Shown here one piece after another: positions 28,133-38,160 of a stretch of 44,931 nt of DNA. A model generated the notes under the pieces. The model made no database searches, had not been told where the DNA came from, and saw nothing but the letters and a program-made list of their open reading frames with translations. The translations under genes and the position numbers were made by a program. Positions within the stretch are counted from its first letter, which is position 1. Each line of letters opens with the position of its first letter. The DNA is from Anaerolineae bacterium (GTDB lineage: Bacteria > Chloroflexota > Anaerolineae > Anaerolineales > UBA11858), in NCBI GenBank assembly GCA_014382605.1, contig JACNJM010000177.1, positions 1-44,931 on the forward strand, in the 5' to 3' direction.

Positions 28133-29425
28133 ATGGAACGCTTCATCATTCATGGCGGGAAGCCGCTCAACGGCGAAGTTATCCCGTCGGGAAATAAAAA
28201 TGCCGCCCTGCCATTACTGGCCGCCTGCCTGCTAACCGAAGAACCGGTCGTTTTGCATAATGTCCCCGAAATTCAAGACGTGTTGTCTATGCGCAAATTA
28301 ATCGCAAGCCTGGGGGTTGAAATCACGACGATTGGCGATCATACCTGGCGCGTCCATGCCAAAGAGGTACGCACCCACGATCTCAACCCGGAGGAGTGCC
28401 GCCGCATTCGTGCTTCGATATTACTGGCCGGGCCAATGACGGCGCGCAGCGGCGAGTTGCATCTACCCCCACCGGGCGGCGATGTGATTGGCCGCCGCCG
28501 CGTCGACACGCATATTCTGGCGCTTGAAGCGCTGGGCGCCGAGATCGAATACGACCGCGCAGAGCGAGTTTTCCACTTTGCGGCGCCAACAGGTTTGCAA
28601 GGCAACGACATTTTGCTCGATGAGGCCAGCGTCACCGCCACCGAAAACGCCATCATGGCCGCGGCAACAGCACGGGGCACAACCATTTTGCGCAATGCTG
28701 CTTCGGAACCACACGTTCAGGAGTTGTGCCACCTGATTAACACACTCGGCGGCAAAATCACCAACATCGGCTCAAATACACTCAGTATTGAAGGGGTTGC
28801 CAAGTTGGGCAGCGGAGAATTTACCATCGGGCCGGATTATCTCGAAGTAGTCAGTTTCATCGGGGCAGCCGTCGTCACCGGCGGATCCATTCGCATCCGT
28901 AACGCCGGGCCGCGCTACCTGGATATGGTGCGGCTGGTATTTCGGCGACTGGGGGTAGTCTGGGAAGTGGATGGCGATGATATTCTTGTTCCCGCAGAGC
29001 AAATTCTTGAAATTGAACCTGATATCGGGGATGCCATCCCGAAAATTAACGTGATGCCCTGGCCCTCTTTTCCTACCGATTTAATGAGCATCGCCATTGT
29101 TGTTGCCACCCAGGCCCGCGGGACGGTACTCTTTCACGACTGGATGTATGAAGGCCGTATGTATTTCACCGACAAGCTAACGGGCATGGGCGCGCAAATT
29201 GTCTTATGCGATCCACATCGCTGCATTGTCCAAGGGCCAACGCAATTGATTGGCGAAACGGTGGATAGCCCAGATATTCGCGCCGGTCTGGCATTAGTGC
29301 TGGCCGCCCTGGCCGCCGACGGAACCTCAAAAATACGCAATGTCGGGCAAATTGACCGGGGCTATGAACGCATCGAGGAGAAATTACGCGGCCTGGGGGC
29401 CGATATCCAGCGCGAATCCAGCTAA
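28133..29425 (+). CDS. murA: UDP-N-acetylglucosamine 1-carboxyvinyltransferase with Asp in the Cys115-equivalent position
   Basis: HGGKPLNGEVIPSGNKNAALPLLAACLLTEEP...RRIRASILLAGPMTARSGELHLPPPGGDVIGRRRVDTH. Confidence 0.93.
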   Translation: MERFIIHGGKPLNGEVIPSGNKNAALPLLAACLLTEEPVVLHNVPEIQDVLSMRKLIASLGVEITTIGDHTWRVHAKEVRTHDLNPEECRRIRASILLAGPMTARSGELHLPPPGGDVIGRRRVDTHILALEALGAEIEYDRAERVFHFAAPTGLQGNDILLDEASVTATENAIMAAATARGTTILRNAASEPHVQELCHLINTLGGKITNIGSNTLSIEGVAKLGSGEFTIGPDYLEVVSFIGAAVVTGGSIRIRNAGPRYLDMVRLVFRRLGVVWEVDGDDILVPAEQILEIEPDIGDAIPKINVMPWPSFPTDLMSIAIVVATQARGTVLFHDWMYEGRMYFTDKLTGMGAQIVLCDPHRCIVQGPTQLIGETVDSPDIRAGLALVLAALAADGTSKIRNVGQIDRGYERIEEKLRGLGADIQRESS

Positions 29426-29428
29426 TAC

Positions 29429-29467
29429 AAAAAGAGCCTGAACTGCTTTGCGGTTCAGGCTCTTTTT
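29429..29467. terminator. Bidirectional intrinsic terminator between murA and trxA
   Basis: aaaaagagcctgaac-tgctttgcg-gttcaggctcttttt, convergent genes. Confidence 0.92.
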
Positions 29468-29484
29468 GTGAAAATTAAAAACTA

Positions 29485-29838
29485 TTATTCGGCAGCCTGA
29501 TTGGCAACCACATTCAAGAATTGATCGAGTACATTGCGCAGCGTTGGCTCTGGCATGGCGCCCACCTGTTGGTGAACAATTTTTCCGCCGGCCACAAAAA
29601 GCATCGTGGGAATGCCCTGAACGCCATATTTCATCGCCCATTCGGGGTTTTCGTCGGTATTGACTTTGGCAACCACAATTTTGCCTTCGTATTCTTTGGC
29701 AAGTTTATCCAGAATCGGCGCAACCATGCGGCACGGCCCACACCAGGGGGCCCAAAAGTCAACCACGACCGGGAGCTCGGATTGCAAAACAGACTTCTCA
29801 AAAGCGGCGTCGGTAACATGGATCGGTTCGTTTATCAT
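29485..29838 (-). CDS. trxA: Thioredoxin
   Basis: VVDFWAPWCGPCRMVAPILDKLAKEY. Confidence 0.95.
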   Translation of the reverse strand: MINEPIHVTDAAFEKSVLQSELPVVVDFWAPWCGPCRMVAPILDKLAKEYEGKIVVAKVNTDENPEWAMKYGVQGIPTMLFVAGGKIVHQQVGAMPEPTLRNVLDQFLNVVANQAAE

Positions 29839-29952
29839 GATGTCCTCCTGATTTAATAATCAGATATGCTTGACGCTGTGGAAACACAGCGGGGATTTTC
29901 TACATACAGCCAGATTAGATGCAAATAATAGCCCAGCGTTACATGCGATTTT

Positions 29953-30390
29953 TTATTTACGGAATGCTTCCCCGGGAGCCAGGATTCGATATGTGGAATT
30001 AATTTGTGCCTTTGCGCCGAGCATGGCGCTGGCCGAGCAGTATTTCTCTTCCGAAAGCGCAATGGCTTGCTCAATGGCTTTTTCGCTCAGGCCTTCTCCC
30101 CAGAGCAAATACTCAATTTCAATTTCTGTATACACTTTGGGGTGCTGGTCGGCTCTTTTTCCACGCACGCGCACCTGCAAATCATCCAGGGGCTGGCGTT
30201 TCTTTCCTAAAATCAGAGCCACATCAACACCGGTACAACCTGCCAGTCCGGTCAATAATAACTCCATCGGTGAGATGCCCGGCCGTCCATCCACTTCGCC
30301 CATTTGGACGGCGCCTCCCATCAAGTTCTTGCCAATAAAGGCGGTGTTACCCCGCCACTCAGCAACCACTTCTTTCCACTCGGCACTCAT
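29953..30390 (-). CDS. OsmC-family protein
   Basis: GRPGISPMELLLTGLAGCTGVDVALIL; start trimmed to MSAEW behind SD GGGAG. Confidence 0.88.
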   Translation of the reverse strand: MSAEWKEVVAEWRGNTAFIGKNLMGGAVQMGEVDGRPGISPMELLLTGLAGCTGVDVALILGKKRQPLDDLQVRVRGKRADQHPKVYTEIEIEYLLWGEGLSEKAIEQAIALSEEKYCSASAMLGAKAQINSTYRILAPGEAFRK

Positions 30391-30434
30391 ACGGTTAACT
30401 CCCAGAATAGATACGCTTCGCCTTTCTGCGGGGA

Positions 30435-30463
30435 AGTATAGCATGGCAAAGTGTAATTGTCAG
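30435..30463 (-). promoter_or_regulatory. Candidate sigma70 promoter CTGACA-17-TATACT for osmC-family gene
   Basis: Minus strand; spacing 17 nt; lies within divergent region with scpA. Confidence 0.55.
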
Positions 30464-30477
30464 GTATAATCACGGGC

Positions 30478-31257
30478 ATGAAATTTGACTTTGCCACCCA
30501 GCAAATCGGCAGCTATCAGGTTGTGACTCAGGTCTACGAAGGTCCTTTGGATTTACTGCTCCAATTGATCGAACAGTCTGAACTCGATATTACAAAATTA
30601 GCTCTGGCACAGGTGACAGACCAGTATCTGGGGTATATTCGCGCCATGCCCGAACAATCGCCCGAAGATGTTTCTGCCTTTCTGGTGATTGCGGCAAAAT
30701 TACTGCAAATTAAATCTGAAGCGTTGCTACCACGCCCGCCCGCTCGCGAAGAAGGCGAAGAAGACCCTGGCGAAGCGCTGGCCCGGCAACTTTTGGCCTA
30801 TAAACGCTATAAGGAAATTGCAAATATTCTTGAAGCGCGCGCATCTGAAGGCTTGCGCACCTACTTGCGGCTGGCAGCCCCCCCAACGCTCCCCGCGCGT
30901 GCCGATTTTGGCGATTTCAGCCTGAACGATCTTCACAATCTGGCGGTTGAAGTCTTTGCTCAGGTAGATAACCGAACGCCGCTCGGAAAGGTAGTTTCAG
31001 CGCCGAGAGTGACGATCCGCGAAAAAATTGGGCATATCGTCCAACTACTGAAGCGCAGCCGACGGGCTACTTTTGGTATTATTCTCGGAGAGAATCGTTC
31101 GCGCCTGGATGTGGTGGTTACTTTTTTAGCGATGCTGGAATTGGTCAAACGGCACTTTGTCAACGCCAATCAAGATGGACTCTTTAGCGAGATTACGATT
31201 GAAACGGCTGATGAATGGAACGATGAACTTAACTTTGACCTGGAATTCGGGGAATAG
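30478..31257 (+). CDS. scpA: Segregation and condensation protein A
   Basis: VYEGPLDLLLQLIEQSELDITKLALAQVTDQYL...EDVSAFLVIAAKLLQIKSEALLPRP. Confidence 0.94.
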   Translation: MKFDFATQQIGSYQVVTQVYEGPLDLLLQLIEQSELDITKLALAQVTDQYLGYIRAMPEQSPEDVSAFLVIAAKLLQIKSEALLPRPPAREEGEEDPGEALARQLLAYKRYKEIANILEARASEGLRTYLRLAAPPTLPARADFGDFSLNDLHNLAVEVFAQVDNRTPLGKVVSAPRVTIREKIGHIVQLLKRSRRATFGIILGENRSRLDVVVTFLAMLELVKRHFVNANQDGLFSEITIETADEWNDELNFDLEFGE

Positions 31258-31268
31258 GACAGCCAGAC

Positions 31269-33929
31269 CTATCTGGTATCTTCAACAAAATATCCAGGCT
31301 CTAACAGCGGATCATTTGCGATTGGCTCCATTCCAGCATCACTCAATTGTTTTCGCAATTTTTTAATGGCCTTCTTTAGCTCCGCCATGCGCACTTCTCT
31401 TCCGGCCATCAGGTTGACGAAGGTTTGTAATTCTTTGGTTCGCTCGGCAACCCGTTTTTCCAACTCGAAGGCATGGCGTTGGGATGCCTCATATAAACGA
31501 ACATTCTCGATGGTCAGAGCGGCCTGATTTGCCAGACTCAGATACAATTCAATTTCATCGGGCAAGAACTCATGCACGCCATTTGTGGAAGCCAGAATTA
31601 AAGCGCCAACAAGCCGCGCGCCAGCCAGCAAGGGAACGTAAAGGATTGAACACAACATCCTGAGTTCAGCAACCGCGCGCTCCGCCTCAGACAAACTCGT
31701 CTCAGATACATCTGAAATAATCACGGGTTTTCGAGATGAGAGCGCCTCGGCGATATGAGGATGATCGGTCAGATTTGCACGCCGTAATTCTGGGGGGAAA
31801 TCCGCAGGCAAGGGTGGTGTTGTTGCACCCAATAACAAGAATTCACCATCGACAAGATATATCGCCCCACTGCCTAAACCCCGAAGTTGCGTAGCGTATT
31901 TCGCAATCAATTGGAGGACGGATTCCATTTGCATGGTAGATGCCAGCAGTTGACTGACACCAAACAATATGGATAAATCTTCCTGGCGCTTTTTGGTGGA
32001 TTCAAATAACCGCGCATTATCGACAGCAATCGCAGCCTGAGATGCAAATGCTGTCGCAAACTCCGCGTCGGCTTCTCGATAGGCATTCGGTATCCGGTTA
32101 TCCACCGACATAAAACCAATCACTTCATTGCGGACAACCAGGGGCAACAACATCCAGCCGCGAATATAATCTACATCGCCCCACTGCTTAAAGCCATCCT
32201 CTGTTAGCGCATCTTCCAGTACGAGAGGTCGGCGCGTTTCATACACCTGATTTGTAAACTCATCTTCCGGAAATTTCGCGCCCAGCAATTTCGCCGAGTC
32301 CGGAAAACCGCGTCCGGCAAGCAGATGTAAGCGCCCATCGCGCCGTAAAAACAAGGCCGCACTGTCGTAAGTAATCACTATAGCCAGGCCATCCAGAATG
32401 CCTCCCAGCACTTCTTGTAAATCTAATCTCGCTGTTATCGAACTGGCCGCCTGCCGAAGCGCTTCAGCCTCGCGGAGACGCTGTTGCTCTTGGGTGAATA
32501 GCAAGGCGTTATGTATGCCGTTTGCGATCACGCTGCCCAGCGTTTCAATAAAATCTTTTTGCTGGTCGTAATTCCGTTCTGCCTCAGTCCCTAATCCCAC
32601 GATCCCAAATACCTGATCCCCCCGGATCAATGGAACCACAGCCGCAGAGCGCAGACCAATCTGCTTGCATTCATTCCAGGTGCAGCGCTCGTCCGTATCG
32701 ATTGGGCAAGAAAAAATCAACCTTTTTTCGGATACTGCCAATCCACACAAACACTGGCCGATTTTATGCGTGGGCAGCCCTTTAAAAGCGCGCTCAAAAT
32801 TCCGATACCGAACCGAAATCGGGATCAGATCATCTCCTTCGAGCAGCATGATAAATCCAACATTGGCTTGGGTTGCATCCAGTATACCTTCGGCAGCTGC
32901 CTCGGCACAGTCTTCCAGCGATAATGTCTGGCTGACGCGCTGGCTCAAAGTGTTGATGGCCGCCAACTCTTTGGCTTGGAGCCGGGTATCTTGAAATAAA
33001 CGCGCATTCTGAATCGCAACGGCGGCCTGGTTTGCCAAAATCATGAGCAGGCGTTCGTCGTTTTCATCAAAAGCGTCGGGTTTTTCACTCTCAACATTAA
33101 TCGCGCCGATGGTTTCCCCGCCAACCTGTAAAGGAACCGCCAATTCGGATTGGATCGCCGGATCGGCGCATAGATAACGCGGGTCGGCATTCACATCCCC
33201 CAGGCGCACCACTTCGCCATGCAAAGCAACCCAGCGCGTAATGCCGCTTTCCATTTCAAAGAAACGCTGCACCCGTACGATTTCATCGAGAAAATCCTGC
33301 TCCGCCAACCCCATGCGCGCATGAGCCAATAATTGGAATTTTCCGGCCTCGATATCGTACAGCACGATCGCTCCGCGGCGATAGCCCATTTGGTCTTCTA
33401 GTATCGCCAGCACATTTTCGGCTACTAAGCGTGGTTCGCTCAGGCGCGCAAATGTTAAACTGGCGTTAAAAAGCGCTTCAAGCTGTTTGGCTTTCTCATG
33501 CAGAACCTGCTCATTTCGCTTCAGCGCTAATTCGGTAAGATGGAATTCTGTAATATCGCGGGTAAAGCTGGCTAGCATGTAGCCAGATTCAGTTTGAATG
33601 GAAAAGTTTAACCCCTCGACATACAACGAAACTCCATTGGGCCGGATAAGCTCCCTGGAAACGAGCTTATTCGCAACGGGCGATTCGCCGGTTTGTAAAA
33701 AATGGGTCAAATTTGTTTTCAATTGGGTCAGACGTTCTGGAGTCTGGTCGGCTTCCGGAAGGAGCGCAAATTGCATCTCCCAAACCTTCAATCCAAGCAT
33801 ATCATCGGCGAGAATGCCCGTAATACGTTCCATGGCGCGGTTCCAGACCGCCATGATCCCATTTTCATCGCAGATTGCAATCCCATCTTGCGATTGTTCA
33901 ATTACACTTTGATACAGGCCAGTGTTCAT
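31269..33929 (-). CDS. PAS + multi-GAF sensor protein without a kinase domain
   Basis: N-term PAS (AICDENGIMAVWNRAMERITG), several GAF repeats (LMILANQAAVAIQNARLF, FASQAAIAVDNARLF, LSLANQAALTIENVRLY), C-terminal coiled coil; no HATPase motifs. Confidence 0.85.
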   Translation of the reverse strand: MNTGLYQSVIEQSQDGIAICDENGIMAVWNRAMERITGILADDMLGLKVWEMQFALLPEADQTPERLTQLKTNLTHFLQTGESPVANKLVSRELIRPNGVSLYVEGLNFSIQTESGYMLASFTRDITEFHLTELALKRNEQVLHEKAKQLEALFNASLTFARLSEPRLVAENVLAILEDQMGYRRGAIVLYDIEAGKFQLLAHARMGLAEQDFLDEIVRVQRFFEMESGITRWVALHGEVVRLGDVNADPRYLCADPAIQSELAVPLQVGGETIGAINVESEKPDAFDENDERLLMILANQAAVAIQNARLFQDTRLQAKELAAINTLSQRVSQTLSLEDCAEAAAEGILDATQANVGFIMLLEGDDLIPISVRYRNFERAFKGLPTHKIGQCLCGLAVSEKRLIFSCPIDTDERCTWNECKQIGLRSAAVVPLIRGDQVFGIVGLGTEAERNYDQQKDFIETLGSVIANGIHNALLFTQEQQRLREAEALRQAASSITARLDLQEVLGGILDGLAIVITYDSAALFLRRDGRLHLLAGRGFPDSAKLLGAKFPEDEFTNQVYETRRPLVLEDALTEDGFKQWGDVDYIRGWMLLPLVVRNEVIGFMSVDNRIPNAYREADAEFATAFASQAAIAVDNARLFESTKKRQEDLSILFGVSQLLASTMQMESVLQLIAKYATQLRGLGSGAIYLVDGEFLLLGATTPPLPADFPPELRRANLTDHPHIAEALSSRKPVIISDVSETSLSEAERAVAELRMLCSILYVPLLAGARLVGALILASTNGVHEFLPDEIELYLSLANQAALTIENVRLYEASQRHAFELEKRVAERTKELQTFVNLMAGREVRMAELKKAIKKLRKQLSDAGMEPIANDPLLEPGYFVEDTR

Positions 33930-34188
33930 TTGCAGAATATCTCCGGTTTATACAAGCCATAAAAATACCGCAAACTTCGGATTCTTACGCCATGCCAGCA
34001 CCCACCCCGCACACTTCAATTGCAATACTATTTTAGCGTATATCGCCTTGAAAAGATATGTATCCCTCGCATCCGCCACGGCTTTCTAAAAGTCGCGCCT
34101 GGTCAAATATTTACTGCAGAGTCGGAAGATATTTGTTTTTCGCAGCATCCAGTATAATGGATGCCAACCGCGCAAGGAGATCATCGAA

Positions 34189-36261
34189 ATGCCTAACCGA
34201 TTATCCAACGAAAATTCCCCCTATCTGCTGCAACACGCCAACAACCCCGTCAACTGGTATCCCTGGGGCAAAGCAGCCCTCGAAAAAGCGCGCCGCGAAG
34301 ACAAACCCATTTTTCTGAGTGTCGGCTACGCGGCTTGCCATTGGTGCCATGTCATGGAGCATGAATCCTTCGAGGATGTAGAGACCGCGGAAATTATGAA
34401 TCAGCACTTCGTCAACATCAAAGTGGATCGTGAAGAACGCCCCGACATTGACACGATCTACATGCAGGCGGTCGTGGCGATGACCGGGCAGGGTGGCTGG
34501 CCGATGAGCGTTTTTCTAACCCCAGAGGGCGAACCCTTCTACGGGGGAACCTATTTCCCCCCGGAGCCGCGCTACCGCATGCCCGCTTTTCGACAAATCT
34601 TGCTCAGCATCGCACAAATCTGGCGCGATGAGCGCGACAAAATTCTGCAAAGCAGCCAAACGCTCACCCAACAACTGCAACAAACCTTCAATACGCCCGA
34701 CACCGCAGAGAACGAAATCGGCCCGCAAACCCTGGAGCAAGCCACCGCGCACCTGATGCAAGCCTACGATCAGAAGTATGGCGGCTGGGGGCAAGCGCCC
34801 AAATTTCCGCAGCCGATGGCAATCGAATTTCTGCTCCGACAGGCCACTCGCGGTAACCAAGCTGCTCGCGGCAATCAGACGGCGCTAGAGATCGCCACAC
34901 ACGCCTTGCGCGCCATGGCTCAAGGCGGCATATACGATGTCGTCGGCGGCGGCTTTGCCCGTTATAGTGTGGATGCGCACTGGCTGGTGCCGCATTTCGA
35001 AAAAATGCTTTACGATAATGCCCAGTTGGCGCTAGCCTATCTGCACGCCTATTTACTCACCGGCGAGGCATTATTCCGCCGCATCTGCGAAGAGACATTG
35101 GATTTCACGCTGCGCGAAATGACACACCCCCAAGGCGGCTTTTACAGCAGCCTGGATGCCGATTCCGAAGGGGAAGAAGGCAAATTCTACATCTGGACAC
35201 TTGAAGAGATTCAGGAAGTCATCCCAGACCCCGGGGAGGCCTCCTTTTTCCTGGCTGCCTACGGCGTGACACAAAGCGGTAATTTTGAGGGCAAAAACAT
35301 CTTGCAACGCGTTTTGGACGATGAACAACTCGCCGAAGAATTTGATCTCCAGCGCGATGACGTGCCCAACAAATTAGCCCAACTACATAACCTGCTGCTC
35401 AAAAAACGCGCTAGGCGCATCCGCCCCGGCACCGACGACAAGGTACTCACCTTCTGGAACGCCATGATGTTAACCGCCTTCGCCGAAGCCGGACGCTATT
35501 TGCACAGAGATGATTACACCCAGGTGGCTGAACGCAACGCCGATTTTTTGCTTGAAAATCTCTATCGGGAGGATCGCTTGCTGCGCTCGTGGCGCAACGG
35601 GCAGGCCCAATACAATGCCTATCTGGAAGATTATGCCAGCTTGATCCTCGCCTTGCTGGCGCTCTATCAGACCGATTCAAATCTCCGCTGGTATGCAGCG
35701 GCGAAAAAACTGGGCGCTGAAATGCTGGCCCACTTCAGCGATCCGGCAGGGGGTTTCTTCGACACGCGCGACGATCACGAAGCGTTGCTGCTACGCCCCA
35801 AAGACCTGCAAGACAATGCCACCCCTTCTGGAAACGCGCTGGCAGCCACGGCGCTGTTACAACTTGCCGCGTATGAACTAAATACCCAATGGCATGACCA
35901 CGCCGAAAAAATGCTCTCCACACTGGCTCTCCAAATGGTTCGTTATCCAACCGGCTTTGCTCAATGGCTATGCGCAGCAGACCGGGCAATTGGCCCCAGC
36001 CGCGAGGTCGCCATGATTGGCGAGCGCAATCACCCAGAGACACAACAGCTCCTCGATGCGCTGTGGCAGAGCTACCGGCCGCGCACGCTCAGTGCGCACA
36101 CCCCCTACCCGGCTCCTGAAGCAGCCCCAGAAATTCTCAAGAAGCGTCCCCTGCAAAACAAACGCCCCACCGCTTATGTCTGCCAGGGCTTCACCTGCCA
36201 GAATCCTGTCAATACACCCGCCGAGATGCTGGCGCAATTAAATCCAGGCTCCGATGCGTAA
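34189..36261 (+). CDS. Thioredoxin-domain protein (DUF255 / YyaL family)
   Basis: [25 protein letters not shown]...[20 protein letters not shown]. Confidence 0.92.
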   Translation: MPNRLSNENSPYLLQHANNPVNWYPWGKAALEKARREDKPIFLSVGYAACHWCHVMEHESFEDVETAEIMNQHFVNIKVDREERPDIDTIYMQAVVAMTGQGGWPMSVFLTPEGEPFYGGTYFPPEPRYRMPAFRQILLSIAQIWRDERDKILQSSQTLTQQLQQTFNTPDTAENEIGPQTLEQATAHLMQAYDQKYGGWGQAPKFPQPMAIEFLLRQATRGNQAARGNQTALEIATHALRAMAQGGIYDVVGGGFARYSVDAHWLVPHFEKMLYDNAQLALAYLHAYLLTGEALFRRICEETLDFTLREMTHPQGGFYSSLDADSEGEEGKFYIWTLEEIQEVIPDPGEASFFLAAYGVTQSGNFEGKNILQRVLDDEQLAEEFDLQRDDVPNKLAQLHNLLLKKRARRIRPGTDDKVLTFWNAMMLTAFAEAGRYLHRDDYTQVAERNADFLLENLYREDRLLRSWRNGQAQYNAYLEDYASLILALLALYQTDSNLRWYAAAKKLGAEMLAHFSDPAGGFFDTRDDHEALLLRPKDLQDNATPSGNALAATALLQLAAYELNTQWHDHAEKMLSTLALQMVRYPTGFAQWLCAADRAIGPSREVAMIGERNHPETQQLLDALWQSYRPRTLSAHTPYPAPEAAPEILKKRPLQNKRPTAYVCQGFTCQNPVNTPAEMLAQLNPGSDA

Positions 36262-37267
36262 AATCATCACCGACCTGATCCGCTGGCGCGAAGAGGGAAA
36301 AAACGCTGCCCTGGCAACCGTCATCCAAGCCTGGGGTTCTGCCCCGCGCGGCACAGGCGCGAATATGGCTGTCTCCGCAACAGGCGAAATGCTCGGCTCG
36401 GTCAGCGGCGGCTGCGTGGAAGGCGCGGTCGTAGAGGCCGCGCTGGAAAGCCTCGCAAACCGCCAGCCGCGGCTTTTGCAATATGGCATCACCGACGAAA
36501 CCGCCTGGGAAGTTGGGCTGGCTTGCGGCGGCCAGATTTCAGTTTTTGTGCGCCCTTACGATCTTGCACAATTGGATTTCTGGCCGAGAGAAAAAACAAT
36601 CGCCACGGGGATGGTCGTACGCGGGCCGGAGAACTTGCTAGGCAAAAGCTTACTCCTGGACGAAGACGGGCACAGCGTTGGCGCGCTCGAGGGTGAGCTA
36701 CACGCACAGGCGCTGGATTCCCTCCGGGGGGCCTTGCAGCGCAACCAGTCCTCCGGAATCATGCATCTCACCCCCGAAGTAGATTTCTTTCTCCATGTCT
36801 CGCACCCACCCCCCACGCTGGTCATCATCGGGGGTGTTCATATTGCCGTTGCGCTGGTCGCGCTCGCCAACACACTTGAATTTCGTATCATTGTCATTGA
36901 TCCACGCAAAGGCTTTGGCAACGCGCGACGTTTCCCCCGCGCCGACAAAATCATCACCGCCTGGCCTGATCAGGCTTTGCGCGAACTCACACTCACCCGC
37001 ACCACCGCCGTCGCCGCGTTGACCCACGACCCCAAACTGGATGATCCGGCTCTCATCGCTGCCCTGGACAGTCCGGCCTTCTACATCGGCGCGCTGGGCA
37101 GCCACAATACGCAAGAACAGCGCCGCCAGCGTTTGCTCAACGCAGGCATAAGCGCGGTGCAACTCGACCGCATCCGCGCCCCGATTGGGTTAAATTTAGG
37201 GGGACGCAAGCCCGAAGAAATTGCCCTGGCAATTATGGCCGAAATCGTGCAAGAATTTCCCCGCTAG
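36254..37267 (+). CDS. XdhC/CoxF family protein
   Basis: [43 protein letters not shown]...[18 protein letters not shown]. Confidence 0.9.
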   Translation: MRKIITDLIRWREEGKNAALATVIQAWGSAPRGTGANMAVSATGEMLGSVSGGCVEGAVVEAALESLANRQPRLLQYGITDETAWEVGLACGGQISVFVRPYDLAQLDFWPREKTIATGMVVRGPENLLGKSLLLDEDGHSVGALEGELHAQALDSLRGALQRNQSSGIMHLTPEVDFFLHVSHPPPTLVIIGGVHIAVALVALANTLEFRIIVIDPRKGFGNARRFPRADKIITAWPDQALRELTLTRTTAVAALTHDPKLDDPALIAALDSPAFYIGALGSHNTQEQRRQRLLNAGISAVQLDRIRAPIGLNLGGRKPEEIALAIMAEIVQEFPR

Positions 37268-37310
37268 AACTGGGCACCGCAGCATCAAAGGTTGCAGAGG
37301 CTAAAAAATA

Positions 37311-38069
37311 CTAATCGCCGCGCGCCAAAAATTCCAGCGTCAATGCCGCAACCTGGTCAATCTCCCGATCGAGAATCACCACGTGCCCCGACTGTTCCAT
37401 AAAATAAATCTCAACATGGGCGGCGCTCACTTTTTCGGCAATTCTCTCAGGCACATCTGACGGGATACGCCCATCGTGCGCGCCCTGGATGATGAGCAAC
37501 GGTTGTTGAACAGCGGGTAAAAGCGGCCAAGCCCAGCGTTGCAAAGCGATTAATTGCAGCAGCGCCTTGAGGGGGGTTTCCGTGTATCCCTGCCAGGGCA
37601 AATTATCCTCGGCAAGATGTTTGTCCAGAGCGGGAATAAAAGGCGCGGCCAGACGTAACGCCAGAATTTCCCAACGCGAAAGGCCAAGGTCCATCGCCGG
37701 GGCGTATGCCAATACTCCACGGATTTCAGGGTGTTGGCTGGCGAGATAAAGCGCCAGCACGCCCCCGGTTGATTCGCCGCCCACATAAACGCGCTCACAA
37801 CGGGCGCTGATTTCCTGATAGGCCGCTTCAGCCGTGGCGATCCAATCTTGCCAGGAAAAGCGATTGGCATCCGCGGGGGTGGTGCCATGCCCCGGCAGCA
37901 ACGGCCCTGAGACCGTGTACCCCTTGGCGTGCAGTCGCTCTGCCAACAAGCGCACTTCGGCGGTCGTGGCGGTAAAGCCGTGGATTAGCAATATTCCGGT
38001 AGAACCGCCTTCCCAATAAAAGGTATCGCCGGGAAGATGGGGGTTTCGTAATGTGTATTTATTGGTCAT
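37311..38069 (-). CDS. Alpha/beta hydrolase (carboxylesterase/monoacylglycerol lipase-like)
   Basis: GILLIHGFTATTAEVRLLAERLHAKGYTV, VGGESTGG nucleophile elbow; start trimmed to ATG at 38069. Confidence 0.88.
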   Translation of the reverse strand: MTNKYTLRNPHLPGDTFYWEGGSTGILLIHGFTATTAEVRLLAERLHAKGYTVSGPLLPGHGTTPADANRFSWQDWIATAEAAYQEISARCERVYVGGESTGGVLALYLASQHPEIRGVLAYAPAMDLGLSRWEILALRLAAPFIPALDKHLAEDNLPWQGYTETPLKALLQLIALQRWAWPLLPAVQQPLLIIQGAHDGRIPSDVPERIAEKVSAAHVEIYFMEQSGHVVILDREIDQVAALTLEFLARGD

Positions 38070-38085
38070 AGTGAGTATCAACTTC

Positions 38086-38156
38086 AGGGCTTACGCACTT
38101 TCGCAAAAGAAAGCCCGAAAATAGGGGCGTATCCCTCATCGTTTTGCGTAAGTCCT
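38086..38156. repeat. MITE-like element, copy C (71 bp, 12-bp terminal inverted repeats with one mismatch)
   Basis: agggcttacgca ... tgcgtaagtcct. Confidence 0.75.
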
Positions 38157-38160
38157 AAAC

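Noticed and set aside
31269-33929. Histidine kinase call for the PAS/GAF protein
   Set aside because: C-terminus ends in a coiled coil (ELEKRVAERTKELQTF...) with no H-box or HATPase motifs, so called only as a sensor protein.
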